The notes: a model not told the origin generated them from the letters alone. A stretch of DNA of 64,000 bases from Streptomyces sp. NBC_00663 (GCF_036226885.1 NZ_CP109027.1:3038001-3102000); one strand, 5' to 3'; positions 52,739 to 62,718 are shown, counted from the stretch's first letter. Numbers and translations: made by a program.

Positions 52739-55700
52739 GTGCGGGGCTACGAACGCCAGGAGCGAGAGCCGGCGGCTGACGTCGACCACCTCTCTCGGTT
52801 CGAGGCCGAGATGGATCGGCTGAAGACCGAGCGGGAGAAGGCGATCCAGCACGCCGAGGACCTCGGCTACCAGGTCGAGGTGCTGCGCGCCAAGCTGCAC
52901 GAGGCGCGCCGCACCATCATGTCCCGGCCCGAGTTCACGGGCGGCGACATCGGCTACCAGGCCGAACAGCTGCTCCGTAACGCCCAGATGCAGGCCGACC
53001 AGCTGCGTCAGGACGCCGAGCGTGAGCTGAGCCAGGCGCGGGCGCAGACCCAGCGCATCCTCCAGGAGCACGCCGAGAACGCGGCGCGGCTCCAGGCGGA
53101 GCTGCACCAGGAGGCGGTCACCCGCCGCCAGCAGCTGGACCAGGAGCTCGCCGAGCGCCGCCAGACCGTCGAGTCGCACGTCAACGAGAACGTGGCCTGG
53201 GCCGAGCAGCTGCGCGCCCGCAGCGAGCAGCAGGCCCGCCGGCTCGTCGAGGAGGCCCGCGCGGAGGCCGAGCAGGCCATGGCCGCGGCCCGCGCCGAGG
53301 CCGAGCGGGTCGCGAACGAGGCCCGGCAGCGCCTGCAGAGCGAGGCCGAGGCGGCCCGCGCGGAGGCGGAGCAGCTGCTGCGCCGGGCCCGCACGGACGC
53401 CGAGCGGCTGCTGAACGCGGCGTCGACGCAGGCCCAGGAGGCCACCGACCACGCCGAGCAGCTGCGTACGTCCACGGCGACCGAGTCGGACACCGCCCGC
53501 CGTCAGGCCACCGAGCTGAGCCGCGCCGCCGAGCAGCGGATGACGGAGGCCGAGGAGGCGCTGCGCACGGCGCAGGCCGAGGCCGAGAAGGTGCTCACCG
53601 AGGCCAAGACGGCCGCCGAGAAGGCTCTGTCCAGCGCCGAGTCGGCGAACGAACAGCGCATCCGTACGGCGAAGGAGCAGGTCGCCCGGCTGGTCAGCGA
53701 GGCCACTCAGGAGGCCGAGACCACCAAGGCGGACGCCGAGCAGGTCGTCGCGGACGCCCGCGCGGAGGCCGAGCGGATCGTCGAGGAGGCCTCAGAGAAG
53801 GCCCGCACGCTCACCGCCGAGGAGAGCGCGACCCAGTTGTCGAAGGCGGCCAAGACCGCCGAGGACGTCCTCAACAAGGCGCAGGAGGACGCGCAGAACA
53901 CCACCAAGGCAGCCGCCGAGGAGGCCGAGCGGATCCGTCGTGAGGCGGAGGCCGAGGCCGACCGGCTGCGGTCCGAGGCGCATGACATCGCCGAGCAGCT
54001 CAAGGGCTCCGCGAAGGACGACACCAAGGAGTACCGCGCCAAGACGGTCGAGCTCCAGGAGGAGGCCCGTCGGCTGCGCGGCGAGGCCGAGCAGCTGCGC
54101 GCCGACGCGGTCGCCGAGGGCGAGAAGATCCGCGCGGAGGCCCGCAAGGAGGCCGTCCAGCAGATCGAGGAGGCGGCCAAGACCGCCGAGGAGCTGCTGG
54201 CCAAGGCCAAGGCGGACGCCGACGAGCTGCGTCAGACGGCGACGACGGACAGCGAGAAGGTCCGCACCGAGGCCATCGAGCGGGCGACCACCCTGCGCCG
54301 GCAGGCCGAGGAGACCCTCCAGCGCACCCGGCAGGAGGCCGAGCGCCACCGCGAAGAGGTCATCGAGCAGTCCGAGGGCATCAAGAACGACGCCGAGCAG
54401 GCCGCGCGCGAGCTGCGCGAGGAGACCGAGCGGGCGATAGAGGCCCGGCGCGCCGAGGCCGCCGAGGGGCTCACCCGGCTCCAGACCGAGGCCGAGGAGC
54501 GGCTCACCGCTGCCGAGCAGGCGCTGACCGAGGCCCGTGAGGAGGCCGCGCGGATCCGCCGCGAGGCCGCCGAGGAGAGCGACCGGCTGCGTTCCGAGGC
54601 CGCCGACCGCATCCGCAGCCTTCAGCAGCAGGCCGAGGCGGAGGCGGAGCGGCTGCGCACCGAGGCCGCCGCCGACGCGTCCGCGTCCCGGGCCGAGGGC
54701 GAGGCCGTCGCCGTACGGCTGCGTTCGGAGGCCGCGGCCGAGGCCGAGCGGCTGAAGTCGGAGGCCCAGGACACCGCCGATCGTGTACGGACGGAGGCGC
54801 AGGCCGCCGCCGAGCGCCTGGCGACGGAGGCGTCCGAGACGCTGGCCGCCGCGCAGGAGGAGGCCGTACGGCGTCGTCGCGAGGCCGAGGAGACGCTCGG
54901 CGCGGCCCGCCAGGAGGCCCACCAGGAGCGCGAGCGGGCCCGCGAGCAGAGCGAGGAGCTGCTGGCCTCGGCGCGCAACCGCGTGGAGGAGGCGCAGGCC
55001 GAGGCGGTGCGGCTGGTCGAGGAGGCCGACCGGCGCGCCACCGAGATGGTGTCGGCGGCCGAGCAGCACGCGCAGCAGGTACGGGACTCGGTGGCCGGGC
55101 TGCACGAGCAGGCCCAGGAGGAGATCACCGGGCTGCGCAGTGCCGCCGAGCACGCCGCGGACCGTACCCGGCGCGAGGCCGAGGAGGAGGCGGACCGGGT
55201 CCGCGCCGACGCCTACGCCGAGCGGGAGCGGGCCAGCGAGGACGCGGGCCGTGTCCGGCGCGAGGCGAACGAGGAGTCGGAGGCCGCCAAGTCGCTCGCC
55301 GAGCGCACCATGGCGGAGGCGATGGCCGAGTCCGAGCGGGTGCGCACGGACGCGGCCGAGTACGCCCAGCGGGTGCGCACGGAGGCTTCCGACGCGCTTG
55401 CCGAGGCCGACCAGGCCGCGTCGCGGACCCGGGCGGACGCCCGTGAGGACGCCAACCGCATCCGCTCGGACGCGGCGTCGCAGGCCGACACCCTCATCAC
55501 CGAGGCGCGCAACGAGGCCGAGCGGCTCACCACCGATACGCTCCGGGACACCGACCAGCTGCGGCAGGACACGGTCGCCGACGCGGAGCGGCTGCGTCAG
55601 GAGACCATCGCCGAGGCCGAACGGGTCCGGTCCGAGGCCGTCAGCAAGGCCGAGCGGCTCATCGCGGACGCCACCGACGACGCGGAGCGGCTGCGGGCCG

Positions 55701-56650
55701 AGGCCGCCGAGACGGTCGGCTCCGCCCAGCAGCACGCCGAGCGCGTCCGCAGCGAGTCCGAGCGGGTCAAGGCCGACGCGCTGGCCGAGGCGGAGCGCAT
55801 GCTCAACGCGGCGCGTGCGGAGGCCGAGCACACCCTCGACGAGGCCCGCAAGGACGCCAACAAGCGGCGTCAGGACGTGGCCGAGCAGGTGGACACGCTC
55901 ATCAACGAGACCGCCGCCGAGGCCGACAAGCTGCTCACCGAGGCGCAGCAGCAGGCCCACAAGACCACCGCGGACGCGGAGGGCCAGGCCGACACGATGG
56001 TCGGCGCCGCCCGCAAGGAGGCCGACCGGCTGGTCTCCGAGGCGACGGTCGAGGGCAACTCCCTGGTGGAGAAGGCCCGTACGGACGCGGACGAGCTGCT
56101 CGTCGGCGCCCGCCGGGACGCCACCGCCATAAGGGAGCGGGCCGAGGAGCTGCGCGACCGCATCACCACCGAGATCGAGAGCCTGCACGAGCGGGCCCGC
56201 CGTGAGGCCGCCGAGACGATGAAGTCGACCGGCGACCGCTGCGACGCGCTCATCAAGGCGTCCGAGGAGCAGCTGGCGAAGGCTCAGGCCAAGGCCAAGG
56301 AGCTGGTGTCGGAGGCCAACTCGGAGGCCGGCAAGGTCCGGATCGCCGCCGTGAAGAAGGCCGAGCTGCTTCTGAAGGAGGCCGAGCAGAAGAAGGCGGC
56401 CCTCGTGAAGGAGGCCGAGGAGCTCAAGGCGGAGGCGATCCGCGAGGCCAAGCGCACGGTCGAGGAGGGCAAGCGCGAGCTGGAGATCCTGGTGCGGCGC
56501 CGCGAGGACATCAACGCCGAGATCTCCCGTGTCCAGGACGTCCTGGAGGCGTTGGAATCCTTCGAGGCTCCCACGGGAGGCAAGGACGGGGGCGTCAAGG
56601 CCGGCGTTTCGGTCGGCGCCCCTCGTTCGGGTAAGCCTTCGGACAGCTAA
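52739..56650 (+). CDS. scy: Scy, coiled-coil polarity scaffold
   Basis: The 1303-residue, almost wholly coiled-coil protein is rich in Ala, Glu, Arg and Gln. The N-terminus (about 1-110: YERQEREPAADVDHLSRFEA, HAEDLGYQVEVLRAKLHEAR) resembles DivIVA-type coils. The rest is a long run of hendecad-like repeats built from EAERLR, AEQLRxDA and similar units, ending in VRRREDINAEISRVQDVLEA. In S. coelicolor Scy (SCO5397 from memory) forms the tip-organising centre with DivIVA and FilP and controls branching. GTG 52739 is chosen; TTG 52709 in the same frame is possible. Synteny with filP confirms identity. Confidence 0.93.
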   Translation: MRGYERQEREPAADVDHLSRFEAEMDRLKTEREKAIQHAEDLGYQVEVLRAKLHEARRTIMSRPEFTGGDIGYQAEQLLRNAQMQADQLRQDAERELSQARAQTQRILQEHAENAARLQAELHQEAVTRRQQLDQELAERRQTVESHVNENVAWAEQLRARSEQQARRLVEEARAEAEQAMAAARAEAERVANEARQRLQSEAEAARAEAEQLLRRARTDAERLLNAASTQAQEATDHAEQLRTSTATESDTARRQATELSRAAEQRMTEAEEALRTAQAEAEKVLTEAKTAAEKALSSAESANEQRIRTAKEQVARLVSEATQEAETTKADAEQVVADARAEAERIVEEASEKARTLTAEESATQLSKAAKTAEDVLNKAQEDAQNTTKAAAEEAERIRREAEAEADRLRSEAHDIAEQLKGSAKDDTKEYRAKTVELQEEARRLRGEAEQLRADAVAEGEKIRAEARKEAVQQIEEAAKTAEELLAKAKADADELRQTATTDSEKVRTEAIERATTLRRQAEETLQRTRQEAERHREEVIEQSEGIKNDAEQAARELREETERAIEARRAEAAEGLTRLQTEAEERLTAAEQALTEAREEAARIRREAAEESDRLRSEAADRIRSLQQQAEAEAERLRTEAAADASASRAEGEAVAVRLRSEAAAEAERLKSEAQDTADRVRTEAQAAAERLATEASETLAAAQEEAVRRRREAEETLGAARQEAHQERERAREQSEELLASARNRVEEAQAEAVRLVEEADRRATEMVSAAEQHAQQVRDSVAGLHEQAQEEITGLRSAAEHAADRTRREAEEEADRVRADAYAERERASEDAGRVRREANEESEAAKSLAERTMAEAMAESERVRTDAAEYAQRVRTEASDALAEADQAASRTRADAREDANRIRSDAASQADTLITEARNEAERLTTDTLRDTDQLRQDTVADAERLRQETIAEAERVRSEAVSKAERLIADATDDAERLRAEAAETVGSAQQHAERVRSESERVKADALAEAERMLNAARAEAEHTLDEARKDANKRRQDVAEQVDTLINETAAEADKLLTEAQQQAHKTTADAEGQADTMVGAARKEADRLVSEATVEGNSLVEKARTDADELLVGARRDATAIRERAEELRDRITTEIESLHERARREAAETMKSTGDRCDALIKASEEQLAKAQAKAKELVSEANSEAGKVRIAAVKKAELLLKEAEQKKAALVKEAEELKAEAIREAKRTVEEGKRELEILVRRREDINAEISRVQDVLEALESFEAPTGGKDGGVKAGVSVGAPRSGKPSDS

Positions 56651-56853
56651 CCGACAGGTTCCGACCGGTTACGACCGGTCGAACTCCGGTGCCGTCTGGG
56701 GCCTTTGACCAAGTTTTTGGCAAGTGGTCCGAGGGTTAGCCACTCAAAAGGGGTGTCATTCTCCAGATCAAACACGTATCCGCTCGATGACACACCGCTT
56801 CGGCCCCTAGGATTCCCCCTATCACCTCACCGGTCTCATTTGACAGGAACCCC
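56651..56853 (+). promoter_or_regulatory. scy-filP intergenic region with a filP promoter
   Basis: The 203-bp gap holds GACCGGT-TAC-GACCGGTC, a -35-like TTGACC at 56705-56710 and TGTCAT/ATGACA in inverse orientation further on. filP therefore probably has its own promoter. Confidence 0.4.
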
Positions 56854-57792
56854 ATGAGCGACACTTCCCCCTACGGCTTCGAGCTTGTGCGGCGTGGGTA
56901 CGACCGCGCTCAGGTGGACGAACGGATCTCCAAGCTCGTCTCCGACCGTGACAGCGCTCTCACCCGCATCACCGCTCTGGAAAAGCGCATCGAGGAGCTC
57001 CACCTCGAAACGCAGAACGCCCAGGCCCAGGTAAGCGACGCTGAGCCGTCGTACGCCGGTCTCGGCGCGCGTGTCGAGAAGATCCTCCGCCTCGCCGAGG
57101 AGGAGGCAAAGGACCTGCGCGAGGAGGCTCGTCGCGCGGCCGAGCAGCACCGCGAACTCGCCGAGTCGGCGGCCCAGCAGGTGCGCAACGACGCGGAGTC
57201 GTTCGCGGCCGAGCGCAAGTCCAAGGCCGAGGACGAGGGCGTCCGGATCGTCGAGAAGGCCAAGAGCGACGCGTCGCAGCTGCGCGCCGAGGCCCAGAAG
57301 GACGCCCAGTCGAAGCGCGAGGAGGCGGACGCCCTCTTCGAGGAGACCCGCGCCAAGGCCGCTCAGGCCGCCGCCGACTTCGAGACGAACCTCGCCAAGC
57401 GCCGCGAGCAGTCGGAGCGCGACCTGGCGTCCCGTCAGCAGAAGGCCGAGAAGCGTCTCGCGGAGATCGAGCACCGCGCGGAGCAGCTCCGCCTGGAGGC
57501 CGAGAAGCTGCGCACGGACGCCGAGCGCCGCGCCCGCCAGACGGTGGAGACCGCTCAGCGTCAGGCCGAGGACATCGTGGCGGACGCCAACGCCAAGGCC
57601 GACCGGATCCGTTCGGAATCCGAGCGCGAGCTGGCGGCTCTGACGAACCGCCGCGACTCGATCAACGCTCAGCTGACGAACGTCCGCGAGATGCTGGCGA
57701 CGCTCACGGGCGCCGCGGTGGCCGCGGCCGGCACCCCGGCCACGGACGACGAGCCGATCTCCCGTGGGGTTCCGGCTCAGCAGACCCGGTAA
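56854..57792 (+). CDS. filP: FilP, intermediate-filament-like coiled-coil protein
   Basis: The 312-residue protein has a DivIVA-like head (YGFELVRRGYDRAQVDERIS) and a long coiled-coil rod (about 35-285) ending in LTNRRDSINAQLTNVREMLA, which closely parallels the Scy C-terminus. FilP self-assembles into a cytoskeletal network near hyphal tips and interacts with DivIVA and Scy. ATG 56854 follows CAGGAACCCC. Confidence 0.94.
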   Translation: MSDTSPYGFELVRRGYDRAQVDERISKLVSDRDSALTRITALEKRIEELHLETQNAQAQVSDAEPSYAGLGARVEKILRLAEEEAKDLREEARRAAEQHRELAESAAQQVRNDAESFAAERKSKAEDEGVRIVEKAKSDASQLRAEAQKDAQSKREEADALFEETRAKAAQAAADFETNLAKRREQSERDLASRQQKAEKRLAEIEHRAEQLRLEAEKLRTDAERRARQTVETAQRQAEDIVADANAKADRIRSESERELAALTNRRDSINAQLTNVREMLATLTGAAVAAAGTPATDDEPISRGVPAQQTR

Positions 57793-57808
57793 CACCGCCT
57801 GACGGCAG

Positions 57809-57856
57809 CGACAAGGGTCCGCACCCTCTCCCCCGAACGGTGCGGGCCCTTTGTCG
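57809..57856 (+). terminator. Terminator of filP
   Basis: A stem from CGACAA (57809) to TTGTCG (57856), with GGTCCGCACC pairing to GGTGCGGGCC apart from one bulge, begins 17 nt after the filP stop. Confidence 0.7.
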
Positions 57857-57954
57857 TGCCTGCGGCCCTGTCCCGCCCCGCGGCCGCCGCTCGCGTCGCG
57901 CTCCGGCTCCCGGCTCAGGTGGCAGCGTCCCAGGGCCCGTCTTAGCGTGGCCGC

Positions 57955-58908
57955 ATGATCGAGCTCGAGGGCCTGACCAAGCGGTACGGCGAGAAGGTCG
58001 CGGTCAACAACCTGACCTTCACCGTCAGACCGGGCATCGTCACGGGCTTCCTCGGGCCCAACGGCGCCGGCAAGTCGACGACGATGCGCATGATGCTCGG
58101 CCTCGACCGGCCCACCGCCGGGGACGTCCGCATCGACGGCCGGCACTACGACCGGCTGAAGGACCCGCTCACGTACATCGGCGCCCTGCTGGACGCGAAG
58201 GCCATGCACGGCGGGCGCAGCGCCTTCAACCATCTCCTCTGTCTCGCGCAGAGCAACGGCATCCCGCGCAGCCGGGTCGCCGAGGTGCTCGACACCGTCG
58301 GACTGACGGCCGTGGCGAAGAAGAAGGCCAAGGGGTTCTCGCTCGGCATGGGCCAGCGCCTCGGCATCGCGGGCGCGCTCCTCGGCGACCCGCGGATCCT
58401 GATGTTCGACGAGCCGGTGAACGGCCTCGACCCCGAGGGCATCCACTGGATCCGCAATCTGATGAAATCGCTGGCCGCGCAGGGCCGGACCGTCTTCGTG
58501 TCGTCCCACCTCATGAGCGAGATGGCGCTGACCGCCGATCACCTCGTCGTCATCGGCCAGGGGCGGCTGCTCGCCGACACGTCCATGGCCGAGTTCATCG
58601 AGCAGAACTCACGGTCGTACGTCCGGATCCGCTCGCCCCAGCGCGAACGGCTGCTTGACGTGCTGCACGGGGCCGGGATCACGGTCGTGGAGACCGGCGC
58701 CGGCGCGCTGGAGGTCGACGGCGGCAAGCCCGAGCACATCGGCGAGCTGGCGGCCCAGCACCAGATCGTGCTGCACGAGCTCAGCCCCCAACAGGCCTCC
58801 CTGGAGGAGGCGTTCATGCAGCTGACCGCCGAGTCGGTCGAGTACCACGCGCACAGCGAGCCCGCTCAGGAGCAGCAGCCCTGGGGCGACGGCTGGAAGG
58901 GGAACTGA
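57955..58908 (+). CDS. ABC transporter ATPase, first pair
   Basis: The 317-residue ATPase of an exporter-type ABC system has Walker A GPNGAGKST (34-42), signature SLGMGQR (129-135), Walker B ILMFDEP (148-154) and a switch His in SSHLMSE. The C-terminal 100 residues are a subunit-specific domain. It is closely related to 59785-61221. The permease starts 2 bp downstream. The substrate is unknown; lantibiotic/bacitracin-type export is one family role. Confidence 0.9.
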   Translation: MIELEGLTKRYGEKVAVNNLTFTVRPGIVTGFLGPNGAGKSTTMRMMLGLDRPTAGDVRIDGRHYDRLKDPLTYIGALLDAKAMHGGRSAFNHLLCLAQSNGIPRSRVAEVLDTVGLTAVAKKKAKGFSLGMGQRLGIAGALLGDPRILMFDEPVNGLDPEGIHWIRNLMKSLAAQGRTVFVSSHLMSEMALTADHLVVIGQGRLLADTSMAEFIEQNSRSYVRIRSPQRERLLDVLHGAGITVVETGAGALEVDGGKPEHIGELAAQHQIVLHELSPQQASLEEAFMQLTAESVEYHAHSEPAQEQQPWGDGWKGN

Positions 58909-58910
58909 CC

Positions 58911-59681
58911 ATGCCGGCAGCCCAGGTCGTCCGGTCCGAGTGGACCAAGATCCGGTCGGTGGCGTCCACGGTGTGGACGCTCTCGCTCGCCGTGGTCGTC
59001 ACGCTCGCCCTCGGCGTGCTGATCTCCGCCCTGTCGAAGAACGAGTTCGACAAGATGAGCCGCAAGGACCAGCTCTCCTTCGACCCGACCTTCATCAGCT
59101 TCGCCGGGATGAGCCTCGGCCAGCTCGCGATGATCGTGTTCGGGGTGCTCGTCGTCTCCAACGAGTACAGCACCGGCATGATCCGCACCTCGCTGGCCGC
59201 CGTACCGCAGCGCGGCACCTTCCTGTTCAGCAAGATCGCCGTCGCGACCGGCCTCTGCCTCGTCGTCGGCCTCGTCACCAGCTTCGTCGCGTTCTTCCTC
59301 GGGCAGGCCATGCTCGGCGAGCACCGGGCGCACATCGGCGACCAGGGCGTGCTGCGCGCGGTCATCGGCGGCGGCCTCTACATGACGCTCATCGCGATGT
59401 TCTCCATGGGCGTCGCCGTGATGCTGCGCTCGCCGATGCTGTCGCTGGGCATCCTGATGCCGTTCTTCTTCCTGATCTCCAACATCCTCGGCAATGTCTC
59501 GGCCACCAAGAAGATCGGCCGGTTCCTGCCGGACCAGGCCGGCAGCAAGATCATGCAGGTGGTCACCCCGCTCGACGACGACACTCCCTACGGCCCCTGG
59601 GGCGGGCTCGCGATCATGGTGCTGTGGGTGGCGGCGGCGATCGCGGGCGGGTACGTGCTGCTGAAGAAGCGAGACGCCTGA
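58911..59681 (+). CDS. ABC transporter permease, first pair
   Basis: The 256-residue ABC-2-type membrane subunit has six predicted helices. The N-terminal segment VVRSEWTKIRSVASTVWTLS is typical of actinobacterial ABC-2 permeases, as is FGVLVVSNEYSTGMIRTSLA. It is paired with the ATPase just upstream. Confidence 0.9.
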   Translation: MPAAQVVRSEWTKIRSVASTVWTLSLAVVVTLALGVLISALSKNEFDKMSRKDQLSFDPTFISFAGMSLGQLAMIVFGVLVVSNEYSTGMIRTSLAAVPQRGTFLFSKIAVATGLCLVVGLVTSFVAFFLGQAMLGEHRAHIGDQGVLRAVIGGGLYMTLIAMFSMGVAVMLRSPMLSLGILMPFFFLISNILGNVSATKKIGRFLPDQAGSKIMQVVTPLDDDTPYGPWGGLAIMVLWVAAAIAGGYVLLKKRDA

Positions 59682-59784
59682 GGCTTTACGGCCTCTTGAG
59701 TGGAACCGTCAGCGCCCGGATAAGCTCCTAACCCTTACGGGGGCGTGCGCCCTGCTGTCCTGAACCTTTCGATGGGTGCGGAGC

Positions 59785-61221
59785 ATGATCGAGGCAGTCG
59801 GCCTGACCAAGCAATATGGCGACAAGACCGCTGTGTACAACCTTTCCTTCCAGGTGCGGCCCGGTTCCGTCACCGGCTTCCTGGGCCCCAACGGCTCGGG
59901 CAAGTCGACGACGATGCGGATGATCCTGGGTCTGGACAACCCCACGTCGGGGCAGGTGACGATCGGCGGCTACCCGTACCGCAAGCTGCCGAACGCCCCC
60001 CGTCAGGTCGGCGCCCTCCTCGACGCCAAGGCGGTCCACGGCGGCCGGCACGCCCGCAACCACCTCCTCTGCCTCGCCCAGCTGTCCGGCATCCCGGCCC
60101 GCCGGGTGGACGAGGTGCTCGGTGTGGTCGGCCTCCAGGACGTGGCGCGGAAACGTTCCAAGGGCTTCTCCCTCGGCATGGGCCAGCGGCTCGGCATCGC
60201 CGCCGCGCTCCTCGGCGACCCGCAGGTCCTCCTCTTCGACGAGCCGGTCAACGGCCTCGACCCCGAGGGCATCCTCTGGGTGCGGAACCTGATGAAGTCC
60301 CTGGCGGCGGAGGGCCGTACGGTCTTCGTCTCCTCGCACCTCATGAGCGAGATGGCGCTGACCGCCGACCACCTGATCGTCATCGGGCGCGGCCAGCTGC
60401 TGGCCGACATGAGCGTGAACGACTTCATCGCGGCGAACTCCGCGGGCTTCGCACGCGTCCGCACGCCCGACACCGAGCCGCAGCTCCGCGAGAAGCTGAC
60501 GTCCGCGCTGACGGAGGCCGGCGGCCATGTGCTGCCCGAGCAGGACGGCGGGCTGCGGATCACAGGGCTCCCGCTCCCCCGCATCAGCGACATCGCGCAC
60601 GACACGGACGTACGTCTGTGGGAGCTGTCACCGCACTCCGCCTCCCTCGAAGAGGCGTACATGCGGATGACGCAGGGGGCCGTCGACTACCGCTCGACCA
60701 TCGACCAGAAGGCCGGGCTGCAACGCCCCCTCCCGCCCGGCGCCCAGCCCCCGATGCCGGTCCCGGGCCAGGGCCAGCCCGACTGGTACGCCCCGCCGCC
60801 GCCCCAGCAGCAGTACACCCCGCAGGGCCAGGCCCCTACGGGCCCGTACGCCGCGGGCCAGCCCTCAGGGGGCCCGTACGGCGCCCCGGGCGCCCCCGTC
60901 CCGGCCGCAGCCCCTTACGGCGCTCAGGCCGCCGGCGCGGGCACCGCCAACCCGTACGCCGCCGCGCCCCCTCAGGCCGCCCCGAGCGACGCTCCGGCAC
61001 CCCAGCCCCCGGCCCAGGCACCCGACCTCACCAAGCAGCCCACAGCAGCCACACCGCCCGCTCAGCCCGCCGCAGGCGCCGCCCCGGCCGCAGCTCCCGC
61101 GTCCGCGCCCGCCGCCCCGGCCCCGGCGCAGCCCGCCACCCCGGCATCCGCTGCTGCCGCCCCGGCCCCCGCGCCCACCCCGTCCGCTGCCGACCTGACC
61201 AAGCCCGAGGACGCCCGATGA
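59785..61221 (+). CDS. ABC transporter ATPase with long Pro/Ala-rich tail, second pair
   Basis: The 478-residue ATPase has Walker A GPNGSGKST (34-42), signature SLGMGQR and Walker B VLLFDEP, like its upstream paralogue over the first 300 residues. The last 170 residues form a Pro/Ala/Gln-rich disordered tail (GAQPPMPVPGQGQPDWYAPP and many PAAAPA-type runs). ATG 59785 follows GCGGAG; GTG 59776 is possible. Its stop overlaps the permease start (ATGA). Confidence 0.9.
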   Translation: MIEAVGLTKQYGDKTAVYNLSFQVRPGSVTGFLGPNGSGKSTTMRMILGLDNPTSGQVTIGGYPYRKLPNAPRQVGALLDAKAVHGGRHARNHLLCLAQLSGIPARRVDEVLGVVGLQDVARKRSKGFSLGMGQRLGIAAALLGDPQVLLFDEPVNGLDPEGILWVRNLMKSLAAEGRTVFVSSHLMSEMALTADHLIVIGRGQLLADMSVNDFIAANSAGFARVRTPDTEPQLREKLTSALTEAGGHVLPEQDGGLRITGLPLPRISDIAHDTDVRLWELSPHSASLEEAYMRMTQGAVDYRSTIDQKAGLQRPLPPGAQPPMPVPGQGQPDWYAPPPPQQQYTPQGQAPTGPYAAGQPSGGPYGAPGAPVPAAAPYGAQAAGAGTANPYAAAPPQAAPSDAPAPQPPAQAPDLTKQPTAATPPAQPAAGAAPAAAPASAPAAPAPAQPATPASAAAAPAPAPTPSAADLTKPEDAR

Positions 61222-62156
61222 GCACGCCACAGCCTCAGATGCCGCAGGCCGCCGCGCCCCAGCCTCCGATGCCGCAGGCCGCCGCACCTCAGCCTCAGAT
61301 GCCGCAGGGCCCCGCGCCCCACTGGCAGGCGGCGCCGGCTCCCGCGTACGCCGGGTACACCTCGCCCATCCCCGTCGTGCGCACGCACCTCGGGCACGCG
61401 ATCGCCTCGGAGTGGACGAAGATCCGGTCCGTGCGGTCGACGATGTGGACGCTCGGCGTGTTCATCCTGCTCGTCGTCGGGATCGGGCTGCTGGCCGCCG
61501 TGGTCGTGTCGAGCAGTGCCGGCGAGACCGACCTGGCCGGTGAGAACCCGCTCTCCTTCGGCTTCTTCGGGCTGCTGCTCGGCAGCATGTGCGTCATGAC
61601 GCTCGGCGTGCTGACCACCGCCTCCGAGTACGGCACCGGCATGATCCGCACCACCACGACCGCGTGCCCCAGCCGGGTCCGCGTGCTCGCGGCGAAGGCG
61701 ATCGTGTTCTTCACCGTCGCCTTCGTGGTCACCTTCACGTCGGTCCTGCTGGTCGCCCTCGCGGACGTGGCCCTGCTCGACAGCAGCGGCGTCCGGGACC
61801 CCTCGGGCGGCGAGTGGCTCAAGGGCACCCTCGGCATCTCGCTCTACCTGGCGCTGCTCGGCCTGCTCTCGCTCGTCATCGGCTCGATCATCCGGCACTC
61901 GGCGGGCGCGATCACCATCATGATCGGCGTGGTGCTGGCCCCGCTGGTCATCGCGCTGTTCATGTTCTCGTCGTCGCTGGAGAAGCTGCGCGAGGCCCTG
62001 TTCGAGTACTCGATCCCGAACCAGCTGAGCGTCTTCTACTCCAACTCCCTCACCGAGAGCGGCCCGTCCGGCTGGGACCCGCTGTGGATCATGCTCGGCG
62101 TGACGGCCGTCGCGTTCGCGGGCGCGTGCGCACTGCTGGAGAAGCGGGACGTCTGA
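61218..62156 (+). CDS. ABC transporter permease with Pro/Gln-rich N-terminus, second pair
   Basis: The 312-residue ABC-2 permease has a disordered N-terminus made of three PQPQMPQAAA-like units (about 1-40), then ASEWTKIRSVRSTMWTLGVF and six helices. The first-pair permease lacks this extension. ATG 61218 overlaps the ATPase stop. The matching low-complexity arms on both subunits may tether them or a partner. Confidence 0.9.
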   Translation: MSTPQPQMPQAAAPQPPMPQAAAPQPQMPQGPAPHWQAAPAPAYAGYTSPIPVVRTHLGHAIASEWTKIRSVRSTMWTLGVFILLVVGIGLLAAVVVSSSAGETDLAGENPLSFGFFGLLLGSMCVMTLGVLTTASEYGTGMIRTTTTACPSRVRVLAAKAIVFFTVAFVVTFTSVLLVALADVALLDSSGVRDPSGGEWLKGTLGISLYLALLGLLSLVIGSIIRHSAGAITIMIGVVLAPLVIALFMFSSSLEKLREALFEYSIPNQLSVFYSNSLTESGPSGWDPLWIMLGVTAVAFAGACALLEKRDV

Positions 62157-62165
62157 GCGACGTAC

Positions 62166-62495
62166 CTAGAACTTCGGCGCGTTACGGGACCGCTGCACCC
62201 GCGTGGTGCGGCGGTCCTTCGCGTTCCAGCACGCCTTGTGCCAGTGCCGCCGCTCGTCGACACCCGAGTGCTCCGGCCAGGCCACCACATGCGGGACGCC
62301 GTCCGGGATCAGCTGGTCGCAGCCCGGGCAGCGGTAGGCCTTGCCCTGGGCACTCGCGCCCGCCACATGACGGATGTTCCACTGGTCGCCCTGCCAGCTC
62401 TCCATGGACTGCCAGCCGCCGTACCGGCCGGACCGGTCGTCCTCGGCGCTCCGGCCGGAATCGGAACCCTTGGGTCGGTTGCGACGCGGGGACAC
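62166..62495 (-). CDS. Small zinc-ribbon/HNH-like hypothetical protein
   Basis: The 109-residue basic protein has an Arg/Ser-rich N-terminus. CPGC (about 56-59) with HVV and HWHKACW further on makes a CxxC...H..C zinc-binding set resembling actinobacterial ATP/GTP-binding-annotated proteins. GTG 62495 follows GAGAGG. It converges on the permease gene with 9 bp between stops. The function is unknown. Confidence 0.78.
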   Translation of the reverse strand: MSPRRNRPKGSDSGRSAEDDRSGRYGGWQSMESWQGDQWNIRHVAGASAQGKAYRCPGCDQLIPDGVPHVVAWPEHSGVDERRHWHKACWNAKDRRTTRVQRSRNAPKF

Positions 62496-62718
62496 GGAAC
62501 ACCTCTCGGGGTTATACAGGAAGCACGGGCCGTGTCCAGCCTACGCGGCACGGACAGGGGTACGCGAAGGGCACCAACCCTCGCAAGTCCCCCTCGCGGA
62601 CGCCGCATTCGGCAGACAATCCGCAAATCTCTTCGCCAGGCCGTGTCCTCGGCACGTGTCAGACGGTTATGCCGGGTGGGGGAGCTCCGCGTCGGAGCCA
62701 AGGAAGCAGGAAAAGCAC

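Noticed and set aside
53792..56188. Minus-strand frame of about 800 codons opposite scy
   Set aside because: The Leu/Gly/Arg-rich repeats mirror the scy coiled-coil codons; no independent signal.
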